Assembly: GCA_009746045.1 (NCBI GenBank)
Contig: RPFO01000156.1
Coordinates: forward strand, 2,177,097 to 2,241,096
Reading direction: 5' to 3'
DNA: 64,000 bases
From: Mesostigma viride
Taxonomy: Eukaryota > Streptophyta > Mesostigmatophyceae > Mesostigmatales > Mesostigmataceae
Shown: piece after piece, positions 28,083 to 38,380 of the stretch
Position numbering within the stretch: position 1 is the stretch's first letter
How the letters are laid out: each line of letters opens with the position of its first letter
Notes under the pieces: generated by a model
Seen by the model: the letters and a program-made list of their open reading frames with translations, nothing else
What the model was told of the DNA's origin: nothing
The model's database searches: none
Program-made: the position numbers and the translations under genes

Positions 28083-30547
28083 GCAAGGTGTATGTACATG
28101 TGTGTGCAGCCGGCCCTTGCGTGCGCGGTGTGTGTACGTTTCTGTGCAGCCGCCCCTTGCGTGCGCGGTGTATGTACGTGTGTGTGCATGCCGACCCTTG
28201 CGTGCATGGTGTGTGTACGTGTGTGTGCAGCCGCCCCTTGCGTGCGCGGTGTATGTACATGTGTTTGCACTCGCCCCTTGCGTGCGCGGTGTATGTACGT
28301 GTGTGTGCAGCCGCCCCTTGCGTCCGCGGTGGATGTACGTGTGTGCAGCCGCCCCTTGCGTGCATGGTGTATGTACGTGTGTGTGCAGCCGCCCCTTGCG
28401 TGCGCGGTGTATGTACATGTGTGTGCATCCTTGTCCTTGCGTGCATGGTGTATGTACATGTGAGTGCCGTCGCCCCAACCGTGCATTGTGTATGTACGTG
28501 TGTGTGCAGCCGCCCCTTGCGTGCATGGTGTATGTACATGTGTTTGCACTCTCCCCTTGCGTGCGCGGTGTATGTACGTGTGTGTGCAGCCGCCCCTTGC
28601 GTGCGCGGTGGATGTACGTGTGTGCGCACTCGCCCCTTGCGTGCGCGGTGTATGTACGTGTGTGCGCACTCGCCCCTTGCGTGCGCGGTGTATGTACGTG
28701 TGTGTGCAGCCGCCCCTTGCGTGCGCGGTGTATGTACATGTGTGTGCATCCTTGTCCTTGCGTGCATGGTGTATGTACATGTGAGTGCCGTCGCCCCAAC
28801 CGTGCATTGTGTATGTACGTGTGTGTGCAGCCGCCCCTTGCGTGCATGGTGTGTGTACATGTGTGTGCATCCTTGTCCTTCCGTGCATGGTGTATGTACA
28901 TGTGTGTGCAGCCGCCCCTTGCGTGCGCGGTGTATGTACGTGTGTGTGCAGCCGCCCCTTGCGTGCATGGTGTGTGTACATGTGTGTGCATCCTTGTCCT
29001 TGCGTGCATGGTGTGTGTACATGTGTGTGCAGCCGCCCCTTGCGTGCGCGGTGGATGTACATGTGCAGGCAGTTGCCCCTTGCGTGCGCGGTGTATGTAC
29101 ATGTGTTTGCACTCGCCCCTTGCGTGCGCGGTGTATGTACATGTGTGTGCAGCCGCCCCTTGCGTGCATGGTGTATGTACATGTGTGTGCAGTCGCCCCG
29201 TGCGTGCGCAGTGTATGTACGTGTGTGTGCATGCCGGCCCTTGCGTGCATGGTGTGTGTACGTGTGTGTGCAGGCGCCCCTTGCATGCGCAGTGTATGTA
29301 CGTGTGAGTGCAGCCGGCCCTTCCGTGCGCGGTGGATGTACATGTGTGGGCAGTCGCCCCGTGCGTGCGCAGTGTATGTACGTGTGTGTGCATGCCGGCC
29401 CTTGCGTGCATGGTGTGTGTACGTGTGTGTGCAGGCGCCCCTTGCATGCGCAGTGTATGTACGTGTGAGTGCAGCCGGCCCTTCCGTGCGCGGTGGATGT
29501 ACATGTGTGGGCAGTTGCCCCTTGTGTGCGCGGTGTATGTACATGTGTTTGCACTCGCCCCTTGCGTGCGCGGTGGATGTACATGTGTGTGCAGCTGCCC
29601 CTTGCGTGCATGGTTTATGTACATGTGTGTGCAGTCGCCCCGTGCGTGCGCAGTGGATGTACGTGTGTGTGCAGCCGCCCCTTGCGTGCGCGGTGGATGT
29701 ACATGTGCGGGCAGTTGCCCCTTGCGTGCGCGGTGTATGTACATGTGAGTGCAGCCGCCCCTTGCGTGCGCGGTGTATGTACGTGTGTGTGCAGCCGCCC
29801 CGTGGTTGCGCGGTGGATGTACATGTGAGTCCAGCCGTCCCTTCCGTGCATGGTGTGTGTACGTGTGTGTGCAGTTGCCCCTTGCGTGCGCAGTGTATGT
29901 ACGTGTGTGTGCATGCCGGCCCTTGCGTGCATGGTGTATGTACGTGTGTGTGCAGCCGGCCCTTGCGTGCATGGTGTGTGTAGATGTGTGTTCATCCTTG
30001 TCCTTGCGTGCATGGTGTATGTACATGTGGGTGCAGCCGCCCCTTGCGTGCGCGGTGGATGTACATGTGCGGGCAGTTGCCCCTTGCGTGCGCGGTGTAT
30101 GTACGTGTGTGTGCAGCCGGCCCTTGCGTGCGCGGTGTGTGTACATGTGTGTGCAGTTGCCCCTTGCGTGCGCGGTGTAGGTACGTGTCTGTGCAGCCGC
30201 CCCAAGCGTGCATGGTGTGTGTACGTGTGTGCAGCCGCCCCTTGCGTGCGCGGTGTATGCCAGTGACAGTGTGTGCATGCCGGCCCTTGCGTGCATGGTG
30301 TGTGTAAGTGTGTGTGCAGCAGCCCCTTGCGTGCGCGGTGTAGGTACGTATGTGTGCAGCCGCCCCTTGCGTGCGCGGTGTATGTACGTGTTAATGCAGC
30401 CGGCCCTTGCGTGCGCAGTGTATGTCCAGGTGTGGGCAGTTGCCCCTTGCGTGCGCGGTGTATGTACGTGTGTGTGCAGCCGCCCCTTGCGTGCATGGTG
30501 GGTGTACATGTGAGTGCAGCCGCCCCTTGCGTGCGCGGTGTGTGTAC
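28083..30547 (+). repeat. 40-bp satellite array, segment 2 (about 62 units, copy B)
   Basis: Same unit as segment 1 and near-identical to 22651-25115. It ends exactly at the tgtac target-site duplication of the retroelement. Confidence 0.97.
30543..30547 (+). other. Target-site duplication, left copy (tgtac)
   Basis: tgtac directly precedes the left LTR and recurs at 38376-38380 directly after the right LTR; a single tgtac is at the empty site 25111-25115. Allowing the next base, the duplication could be read as tgtacg. Confidence 0.85.
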
Positions 30548-31164
30548 GAGTTGTGAGGGTAAGAATGCCACGAATTCCGCCATGGTTCTTGCAGGAAGTT
30601 GCCTTTATTAATAATCAGGAAACACAGACGTAAGTCACGTCACTTCCAAGACTGCACGCAACACAGGCGACAGGGTCGCAGTGCCCAGAGAACGTGCACG
30701 CAAGAACTAGCGTCCCGGTGTGACCAAGTCACTCATATAGCTTGCTAGGGACGCGTCCAAGTATTCAGCTGCACTGTCACAGCTGAACTGTCAATCAATT
30801 GATTACACAGACTCTGGCACGCCTTTGGCGCGCAGATCTATCAATTGTCCATACGGCTAGTCCTGTGGACCTATCCGTACACTACTCAGCATCAATTGTC
30901 TCATAGGTCCTGGCGCGCTACAGCACGCCTACCTATCAATTGACCATCAAGTCCTGTACAAGTCCTGTCAACGTCCTGCGGACTATCAAAGTGACACTTG
31001 TACATCCTGTGTCCGTACGCGCCCACAGTGGCGCGCCGGGTACTGTCGGCACAGCCTAGGAAACGTCATAACTTTTACGTTCCTTAACCAAATGAGGCGT
31101 TCAAGGTGCCGTTGGAAAGAGCGTAACAATCTCTATCCATCTAACGTAAATCCTTTACGTTAAC
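30548..31164 (-). repeat. 3' LTR (left), 617 bp
   Basis: On the plus strand runs from gagttgtgagggtaag to cctttacgttaac. Ends are not TG..CA. It differs from the right LTR at about seven positions by eye (roughly 1.1%), mostly transitions. It is rich in short caattg and gcgcg palindromes. Confidence 0.92.
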
Positions 31165-31170
31165 TCCAAT

Positions 31171-31184
31171 CCCTTCTTTTCTTT
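31171..31184 (-). other. Polypurine tract upstream of the 3' LTR
   Basis: The minus strand reads AAAGAAAAGAAGGG, then ATTGGA, then the LTR start GTTAAC. This is the expected position of the plus-strand primer site. Confidence 0.7.
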
Positions 31185-32114
31185 AGGGATCACATCCCCT
31201 GCCAGGGACCCTTGAAGTAGCTTGAAATGTCCTTCACTCCAGCTTGAAGCTTGAACAGATGTCTTTAATGGCCAATGCCATTCCCCCAGCCCTTTCTTTT
31301 AAGGAACTGGAAAAGAAACAGATCTGCCACAGGGAAAACCATTTCATGAGAAATGGAGAAAACCTATGGAAGTGGCATTACAGAGTACCACCAGATATTA
31401 GAAGCACACAAAATTAAATACATACAGGTTAATTCTATGAGGTCTTCTCCAGGAATTAATCCCATCACCTCGGTAGAGCCTCCAGTACAATGACCTTCTG
31501 GCGGTGAGTTACATTAATCCCAGATACTAATCCCATAAAACCCAGTACATATTCAATATAAGTACAATAAATCCATGACAATTAAAATACCACTTGACAA
31601 AGTAAGGCGTATTACAATAGTTTGCCTGTCATTCTCTCAACAGGGGTCTATTGGCGCCCGTCTTACGGCGCCCGTCTACTTGCCAGATGGTAAACTGCCA
31701 CAGCAAACAAATGACAAAATGAAACACATAGGCAACAATTAAATCCTGCCCTGGGGAACTAGGGAAGTCTGAACAGGCAAACACCTGAACAGGCCAGCTT
31801 GTAGAAACATAATACCAGGGAATCGAACCCCGCCCTATAAACCCCAGAATAAAGGTTCCCAGACCATTGTGAGAAGTATGTACAAATATACATTTCTTTT
31901 AAAATAGAATACATGGTCTGTAATGGACCTGTCAACCTTGTGTAGTCAACAGCATGAACCCCAGCCAAAACCTGGCTGTATCCTGATTAAAATCAGAGTG
32001 AGTGTACCATGGTCCATGAGCCTTAGTACAGACTAAAATACAGGTATTATGCCAGTCACAATGCTGACACTACCACACAATCTGCTCTCCAATGCCCTAT
32101 AACCATGCACCAGC
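31185..32114 (-). other. 3' untranslated interval of the retroelement
   Basis: About 930 bp between the pol stop and the polypurine tract. No domain or repeat recognised; short frames only. Confidence 0.6.
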
Positions 32115-35100
32115 TTAGACAGCTTGCTGAGATGGGTCCATCAGAGACTGAAGAACCTTGTATTGCACTGCTGCCTTCTGCACTAGCTTGGTCAAAGCAT
32201 CAGCAGGATTGTCAACCCCAGGGATATGCTCAATATTGGCCAAGGAGGACAACTCCTTAAGAAGGAGATAATCCAAGTCCCTACTTCTGGCCATCTGCCT
32301 GTGCACAAACTGCACCATCCCCATGGAGTCTGTTTTTAGAAGAGTGGTAACCTGAAGTGGCCAAGGAGTGTTAGAAGTCATCTGATGAAGCAACTCCTTC
32401 AGATAAAGGCTTGTGTGAATGCCTTCACAAATAGCCCTGCATTCTGCCACATCACTGCTGACAGCCACCCGTTTGTGCAGGCGACTAAACCAGCTCACCA
32501 AACTCCCCAGGCCTTCCTGTCTGAGCACAAAGAGCCCTGCAGCCCTGCCCCTGACCTTGGAGACCTGCCTGCTGTCCATTGAGCTATCCACATACAGCTC
32601 CATGCAAATGGGTTGTGATAAATCCACTGCAGACAACAGAATGCCAGATGAAGCCCTGACCTGATCAGCCACCTTGGCAGACCCTAGCTCCACCAGCATG
32701 TCATCAGGCAACCTGGCTATGACCATAAGGTCTGGCCTGGAAATGCCTGCCACCCAAGCAACCATGCCCCTCACCATGGGACACAGTGCCTGTGTGATGG
32801 TTGGAGGAAGCTTGCTAATGAGGGTCTCTTGATAGTCATTGCCCCCCACCAGCAGCATACGCCACTCCCCTCCCTTCTTCACCAGTGTGGCCTCCATGCC
32901 CACAAACAGCAGAGGCTCATTCTCCACCTGCCATTGCTCCCTACCCAGAGGAAACTTGGACTTAATGATGGAGATCAGCTCCTTAAGCCACGACGTGGGA
33001 GCTATCAGATGTAGGTCATCCCCGTGCAGCGAAGCATACACTGGCAGGCCTTCCCATTGCCCCAGAAACAGACAGGGGTCTACAGGAGAGACCTTCAAGT
33101 TGCAATGCTCCTTCAGGAAACGGTTGAGAGTCTCCCTCCAGATTATTGGACTTGACCTCAGGCCCTCCAGGCCCTTGAGGATTTTAAGGAACTCCGTGTG
33201 GATGTCCCTTTTCCATACAGCAGGCACCCTAACATAGAAAGGCGTCTTGCCCTCCCACTTTTCCTGTGCCACATCTGCATCACCCTCCAGAAATGCCCTC
33301 TTGAAGTCTATCACCACTGAGCCATAGTCCAAGCCCTTGTTGAGAAGGCCTAGAAAGACACACAGCAGCAGCCTCCAAGTATCATGCAGCATGCCAGGGG
33401 TATACAACTCCTCAGCAGTGCACTCACCAGTACCCTTGAACTCATTCAGCACTGGCCTGACATGTGGTACCTTGACCCCGTCCACCTCCTTCATCTTGAT
33501 GACAAACTTGAGCTTGAGTAGACGTCGTGCAGGAGGCAGGTCATTGACAGGTTCCACGCATTTCTTGGAGATCCAGTCCTCCCCAGATTTAATCAGACCC
33601 AGTGTGACCTGGGGACACATAATGGGAGAGGACATGAGCTTCACCAGGCCTTGGTAGTTGATAGGGCTGTGTCCAGCAAGTGAGTGAGGACCAATGCCCA
33701 AACTGCTTGGATGACTAGCAGCTGGCAGTATGAGGTCATCAACCAAGGGCTCCTGCCCCTGGCACACTTGCACACGCTTAACCGTCCTGGTTACTGCACG
33801 TGATAGGTGAGTGGTCCTGAAATTAATCAGTGGGACCTGACCAGCCCCTTCCTTAGTCAGGAGAGAGGACGTGATCACTACCCCATCCTGGCATAGGAAA
33901 TTCTGCCCCAGAAGAGCAGGTCCTTGATAGCCCTCCAAGACACAAAAAGCAGTGTCCTGTCCAAGGATAGGAATGAATACCTCACCCAGTACCTTCACGT
34001 GTACCCCGCCACTGAAGTCAGACACAAACTGATAGCTGGGTTCAGACATGCTGTACCCTGCTGCAGCCCTGGTCCCAATAATGGAGACCTGAGAATTAGT
34101 GTCTACCTCTAAGGCAGTGTCCAGCCCCAGATTGCCATGCCACCTGAGCTTGGCTACCTTGGGCTGCTTCTTGGCCCTTTGTAGAGCCCCAATCAATCCA
34201 GCCAAACTTGTCCCCCTGGGCTTGGTTAGTGCCTTGGGCTTGACAGTTGACTCCCCAGCTGTTGACCTTGCAGCCTGTTCAACAAGTACCTCTGCAACCT
34301 GGCCAGGGCTGACAGATTCCCCTGCAACAGATGTGGTCGTTGCGTCAGTGATGTCACCTGGGACCTGAAAATCCTGCAGATCCTGTGAGCCTTGTGCCTG
34401 ACTGCCCTCATTCATCAGGTTAGGCTTGACATATGACCAACTCAGCCGGTGTACATGCTTTGGTTCGTCCTCCATGCTGACCAAGCATGCGTGGCTAGCT
34501 TCATCAACCTGGGTAACCACCCCAGGACTCCAGCTACCACGTTTGCCATAAAGGCTAGGTTCCTTCCAAGCTAGGACCTTCTGACCCACTTGTGGCTCCA
34601 GCATCTTCCAACCCCGGTCCTTCTCCCTCAGCTTGGCAAAGGTGACATGTGCAGCATGTTTCCAGCCCTCCAGCACATGTGGTGGGCACAGGCCATGATA
34701 TAGACCCATTGGGCTGACAGCAACTCCATCATAGTAGAAGTTAACCCTGCTGTTCAGCTGCTGCTCCACGTTCCTCAGCCATGCACTCCTGACAAGTGCA
34801 GGTGCAGACAAGGGTACCCAGTCTTCAGAGATGATCAATTTCTTGACCTCCTGGATTGCCCTCTCGATAGCACCCTGCTGCCCATGAGCCTCCCTAGGTG
34901 TAACCAGCAACTCAGGAAGGGTAGGATCACCCTTGAGATGCTGAAACTGCATGTCCACCTGGATCCTTGTGGTAGGAAACTTGGCTCTTACATTCTGCAG
35001 GGCAGCCAGCAAGTACCTGTTCTTCATAGAAGGTAAATGCTCCAGCACCTTGTATTTCGTGTACCTGTCCACGCACACCAACAGTTGCATGCCCCTGATG

Positions 35101-35741
35101 TGTTGGATATCACACTGCAGATCACCAATGCTCTGAGGTAGAGCTTTGGCATGTGATTTCCTGGGCTTGTTGGAGGACAACTGGCACTTACACCGTGAGG
35201 CAGCTTGCTGACACGCCTTAAGAAGGGGTGCCCTGCCCATACGGAAGGCAAAGTTGTTTGACAGAGAAGTGGCATGCCCAAACATGTTGTGGATTCGGGC
35301 ACCCAACTCCTGGTACACAGAGGAAGCAGTCCCTGGCACAGTCAGGACTGTGCTGTCAGGTTGTCCAGCATCACCATGCTGACTTCCATCCTGTTCTGAC
35401 TCAGAGCCTGAGTCACCCTGCTCATGCCCAACACCTGGACCGCCAGCAGGGACCACATGCATACCACCAGAGGCCTTCACACCCCTCTGTGGTTGTACAT
35501 TGGTTTCTCTCAAAATGAGAGGTCCACCCTCGTGCCCAGCACGAGGATGCATAGGGTCAGACATACTTACAGCTGCATCAGCTGTCAAGGACGTCTTCAT
35601 AGGAACCTGTACCTCTCCAGGTGACCTGGGGCCACACTGAACCTGGAGATCACCCTCTTGTTGCCCAGATATAAAATCTGCATTGGAGCACCTGGCCTCC
35701 CCCTTGGGTGAATTAAGGTGTGTAGGGGTTGCCTCAGACAG
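32115..35741 (-). CDS. Retrotransposon pol polyprotein: INT, protease-like, RT, RNase H
   Basis: 1161 residues from the first Met (35600); the frame is open 47 codons further, back to the gag TGA. Counting from that Met: a histidine/cysteine zinc-like motif (H104, H109, C130, C137), integrase catalytic D164, D216, E246, an SH3-like segment about 338-393, a retropepsin-like domain about 497-570 (D500-T-N, later ALLGQNFL), RT with VVIDFKRAF (D765) and LHGDDL (859-862) in place of the usual YVDD, the GISRPDLM block at about 952-959, and RNase H acidic residues D1005, E1053, D1091, D1134 (PADALTKL). No retropepsin motif is seen between the gag zinc knuckle and integrase, where Copia elements normally have it. 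The frame is intact, so pol itself is not visibly decayed. Confidence 0.92.
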   Translation of the reverse strand: MSEATPTHLNSPKGEARCSNADFISGQQEGDLQVQCGPRSPGEVQVPMKTSLTADAAVSMSDPMHPRAGHEGGPLILRETNVQPQRGVKASGGMHVVPAGGPGVGHEQGDSGSESEQDGSQHGDAGQPDSTVLTVPGTASSVYQELGARIHNMFGHATSLSNNFAFRMGRAPLLKACQQAASRCKCQLSSNKPRKSHAKALPQSIGDLQCDIQHIRGMQLLVCVDRYTKYKVLEHLPSMKNRYLLAALQNVRAKFPTTRIQVDMQFQHLKGDPTLPELLVTPREAHGQQGAIERAIQEVKKLIISEDWVPLSAPALVRSAWLRNVEQQLNSRVNFYYDGVAVSPMGLYHGLCPPHVLEGWKHAAHVTFAKLREKDRGWKMLEPQVGQKVLAWKEPSLYGKRGSWSPGVVTQVDEASHACLVSMEDEPKHVHRLSWSYVKPNLMNEGSQAQGSQDLQDFQVPGDITDATTTSVAGESVSPGQVAEVLVEQAARSTAGESTVKPKALTKPRGTSLAGLIGALQRAKKQPKVAKLRWHGNLGLDTALEVDTNSQVSIIGTRAAAGYSMSEPSYQFVSDFSGGVHVKVLGEVFIPILGQDTAFCVLEGYQGPALLGQNFLCQDGVVITSSLLTKEGAGQVPLINFRTTHLSRAVTRTVKRVQVCQGQEPLVDDLILPAASHPSSLGIGPHSLAGHSPINYQGLVKLMSSPIMCPQVTLGLIKSGEDWISKKCVEPVNDLPPARRLLKLKFVIKMKEVDGVKVPHVRPVLNEFKGTGECTAEELYTPGMLHDTWRLLLCVFLGLLNKGLDYGSVVIDFKRAFLEGDADVAQEKWEGKTPFYVRVPAVWKRDIHTEFLKILKGLEGLRSSPIIWRETLNRFLKEHCNLKVSPVDPCLFLGQWEGLPVYASLHGDDLHLIAPTSWLKELISIIKSKFPLGREQWQVENEPLLFVGMEATLVKKGGEWRMLLVGGNDYQETLISKLPPTITQALCPMVRGMVAWVAGISRPDLMVIARLPDDMLVELGSAKVADQVRASSGILLSAVDLSQPICMELYVDSSMDSRQVSKVRGRAAGLFVLRQEGLGSLVSWFSRLHKRVAVSSDVAECRAICEGIHTSLYLKELLHQMTSNTPWPLQVTTLLKTDSMGMVQFVHRQMARSRDLDYLLLKELSSLANIEHIPGVDNPADALTKLVQKAAVQYKVLQSLMDPSQQAV

Positions 35742-36855
35742 TCACTGCTCCTTGTTGTCTTCTTGCTGACTGCCCTTTGAAGGCTGGCCTGCCTGGGACT
35801 TGTTGTTGTTCTTCTTGTTGTTGTTGTTATTCTTGTTGCTGCCCTGGCCCTGGGACTTCTTGAAGCTGGGACACTCCTTCTTGATGTGCCCCCACCCCTT
35901 GCACAGGTAGCATTGTATCTTGGACTTGCCCTGGCCACTGCCCCCATTGTCAGACGCGTTGCCCTGCTTGGGCTGACCACCCACCCGCCTGAACACCGAC
36001 TTGGAGTGTGACCTCCTGTCAGAATCAGGTGAATGATCTCCCTTGCGCTTGTGATGGTTGCCCCTACGCCCTCCTTGGCTTCGGTCAGCCTCAGACGTCT
36101 TGGAGCCACCCTGGGTACGCCCGCCTGCCTGGGTAGCCTTCACTGCTGGCACTCCACCCTCAAACAGCTCCTCTGCCTCGAGAGCTTGTTTAATGATGAC
36201 CTTGTAGGCCTTCAGGGTAGAGTGTGGGGCACACATGACTTTTAAGGAGCCACGTGTCGCCTTATCCAGCCCAGAAACCTTGAGCCAGTTGGTTAGGGCT
36301 ATGTTATCAGCGACATTAAAGCCGTGAGCCCTGCCCTCCTCAACCATCTTACAATAGTTGAGAAAGTTCTGGATCAGGTCCCCCTTGACCTCCCACCCTT
36401 GATACTTGTCCTGCCAATGGATGCCGACCTTTTCGTTGGTCCTCCAGCAGCTCCTTCAGCTCAGCCACGTACAGTGCCCAGGCCTTATTGGCCTTTTTGC
36501 ACTCCCTGGTTAGGTCCTTAATCTGGTCAGTACACTTGCCAAAAGTGCTACTGCCTATCCAGATTTGATAGTAATTTGTACCACCGTACAAGCTAGGGAA
36601 CCCTTCCAATCCCTCCACAAACTCTTCAGCCTGCTTAGGCTTGGAGTCTGAGGTTACAGGCTGCAACTGATTGACAATTAAAAGACCCTGTGTGGTAAGA
36701 TCAAAGCCATGAATAGCTTGTGCATTATTATTATTGTGAGGAAGGTTGGTAATCTCTCCGGTAAGCCCCACGTCATCTACGTGAGCGGTTCCACTACCAG
36801 CACCCCCATTATTATTCCCACTGGCTGGACCCTTGCTACGGCGTCCCTCAGCCAT
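35742..36855 (-). pseudogene. Retrotransposon gag, with one frameshift
   Basis: The N-terminal part (36855 to about 36430) and the C-terminal part (about 36430 to 35742) are in different frames. A single extra base in or near the cgaaaagg run at about 36430 explains it, because the second frame continues smoothly upstream of its first Met. The C-terminal part has a CCHC knuckle (CYLCKGWGHIKKEC, C-x2-C-x4-H-x4-C) and a basic Asn/Lys-rich end. It stops at TGA (35744-35742) directly followed by CTG, in frame with pol. Gag binds RNA and forms the particle. Confidence 0.85.
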
Positions 36856-37025
36856 CCTGCACTACCAGCTATTCAAAGAACACCTTAACAAAGCAGCAGA
36901 AAATATGTACAAAATTTTTGTGTCGCCACTGCCGCCTGCGCCGGTGTCGCTGCCGCCCCGCGAATTGCCGCTGAAAATTCGACAAAAAAAATGTCGACGA
37001 GTACTGCAGAAGAAAATTAGGCCGA
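36856..37025 (-). other. Short spacer between the extra ORF and gag
   Basis: 170 bp, no feature recognised; rich in gccgc-type triplets. Confidence 0.5.
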
Positions 37026-37735
37026 CTAGTAGTCAAGGCCCCTGAAGTCGCAGTACGTGTATACGAACTCACGATCCTCCATATCCAGCTCCGGACCTGC
37101 ACCGGTATGAATTAAAACCGGCGTGCTCCCCGCCGCGTAAGTTGCGACGCGCCGACGCGCGACGAGGCGCAGAGGATGTGTAAAGATCGTCAATAATTCC
37201 CACCCCGCGGGAATCCACTCTCGCACAGAGGCGAGAAATGCCACCAGGTTAATTAAAACCTGGCGCTCGCGACTGCGTACGCCGCGAGTGAGCAGCGATA
37301 ACAGCGCGAGATCCTGAAACAAATTTGTCGACACCGCCGGCGCGCCCCCCGTGCGTAGCGATGCCCAGTTTTGCAGGTTTCTCTGGTAACCGGTGAGTGA
37401 AGAGAGGACGTTGTCCAACTCCTCAATGGCAGTCGTGACTTCGGTCACCGACCGCAAACCTCCCCGCACCTGGACCGTAAATGTCGATAAAATGTTTCGA
37501 ATCTGGTCCAACAGGTTGCGGATTGCCGGCACCAGTGCTGGCAAATCGGGGTCCTCGGGGTTATCCCCGAGCAATGCGTGAGCTGCACGCTGCTGACGAT
37601 GAAGCTCGTCGAGCGAGACCGTACTTCGTCGAGCAATTGCTGCCACGACGGCACAGTCGGTCTTGACGAAGAACCAGCCGGCGGAGCGGCTATTTCCTCA
37701 TCGTCCGGAATCCGAAATTCTTCCGAATTTGGCAT
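37026..37735 (-). pseudogene. Extra ORF between the 5' LTR and gag, frameshifted, unknown function
   Basis: The first Met (37735) is 24 nt inside the LTR edge. An acidic/Ser-Pro N-terminus (about 40 codons) is followed, after a frame change near 37620, by about 195 codons rich in Leu/Val/Arg, with likely helices (for example EELDNVLSSLTGYQ, ERQVLINLVAFLASV) and ending CDFRGLDY. The break lies between two ctcgacga octamers 20 bp apart, so a small duplication could be the cause. No zinc knuckle, protease or envelope-type signal peptide. It could be a second Gag-like or accessory protein. I do not recognise it. Confidence 0.6.
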
Positions 37736-37758
37736 CTTTTTGACAGAGCGTGTAATAC

Positions 37759-38375
37759 GAGTTGTGAGGGTAAGAATGCCACGAATTCCGCCATGGTTCT
37801 TGCAGGAAGTTGCCTTTATTAATAATCAGGAAACACAGACGTAAGTCACGTCACTTCCAAGACTGCACGCAGCACAGACGACAGGGTCGCAGTGCCAAGA
37901 GAACGTGCACGCAAGAACTAGCGTCCCGGTGTGACCAAGTCACTCATATAGCTTACTAGGGACGCGTCCAAGTATTCAGCTGCACTGTCACAGCTGAACT
38001 GTCAATCAATTGATTACACAGACTCTGGCACGCCTTTGGCGCGCAGATCTATCAATTGTCCATACGGCTAGTCCTGTGGACCTATCCGTACACTAGTCAG
38101 CATCAATTGTCTCATAGGTCCTGGCGCGCTACAGCACGCCTACCTATCAATTGACCATCAAGTCCTGTACAAGTCCTGTCAACGTCCTGCGGACTATCAA
38201 AGTGACACTTGTACATCCTGTGTCCGTACGCGCCCACAGTGGCGCGCCGGGTACTGTCGGCACAGCCTAGGAAACGTCATAACTTTTACGTCCCGTAACC
38301 AAATGAGGCGTTCAAGGTGCCGTTGGAAAGAGCGTAACAATCTCTATCCATCTAACGTAAATCCTTTACGTTAAC
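37759..38375 (-). repeat. 5' LTR (right), 617 bp
   Basis: Same length and ends as the left LTR. In element orientation it begins GTTAACGTAAAGG and ends TCACAACTC, followed by gtattacacgctctgtc where a primer-binding site is expected. No tRNA 3'-end complement starting TGG is present there. Confidence 0.92.
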
Positions 38376-38380
38376 TGTAC
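38376..38380 (+). other. Target-site duplication, right copy (tgtac)
   Basis: Matches the left copy at 30543-30547; satellite sequence resumes here in register with copy A. Confidence 0.85.

Larger units (their letters stand above)
26261..30547. repeat. Segmental duplication, copy B (left part, interrupted by the LTR element)
   Basis: Near-identical to 20831-25115. It resumes at 38376 on the other side of the retrotransposon, where sequence matches 25111 onward (offset 13265) to about 39.5 kb and then continues into more satellite, so copy B is the one attached to the long array. Confidence 0.93.
30548..38375 (-). mobile_element. Ty1/copia-like LTR retrotransposon, 7.83 kb, minus strand
   Basis: Two 617-bp LTRs with about seven mismatches flank, in minus-strand order, an unidentified ORF, gag, integrase, a protease-like domain, reverse transcriptase and RNase H. 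A 5-bp target duplication tgtac sits at 30543-30547 and 38376-38380, and a polypurine tract precedes the 3' LTR. The insertion is in copy B of the satellite duplication and is absent at the homologous site in copy A, so it came after that duplication. Frameshifts in two ORFs make this copy probably non-autonomous. INT before RT is the Copia order, but the protease placement is not. Confidence 0.93.

Noticed and set aside
22464-30583. Cys/Val-rich and His/Thr-rich frames in both copies of the first array
   Set aside because: Same cause as above; frame positions are simply offset by 5432 bp between the duplicated blocks.
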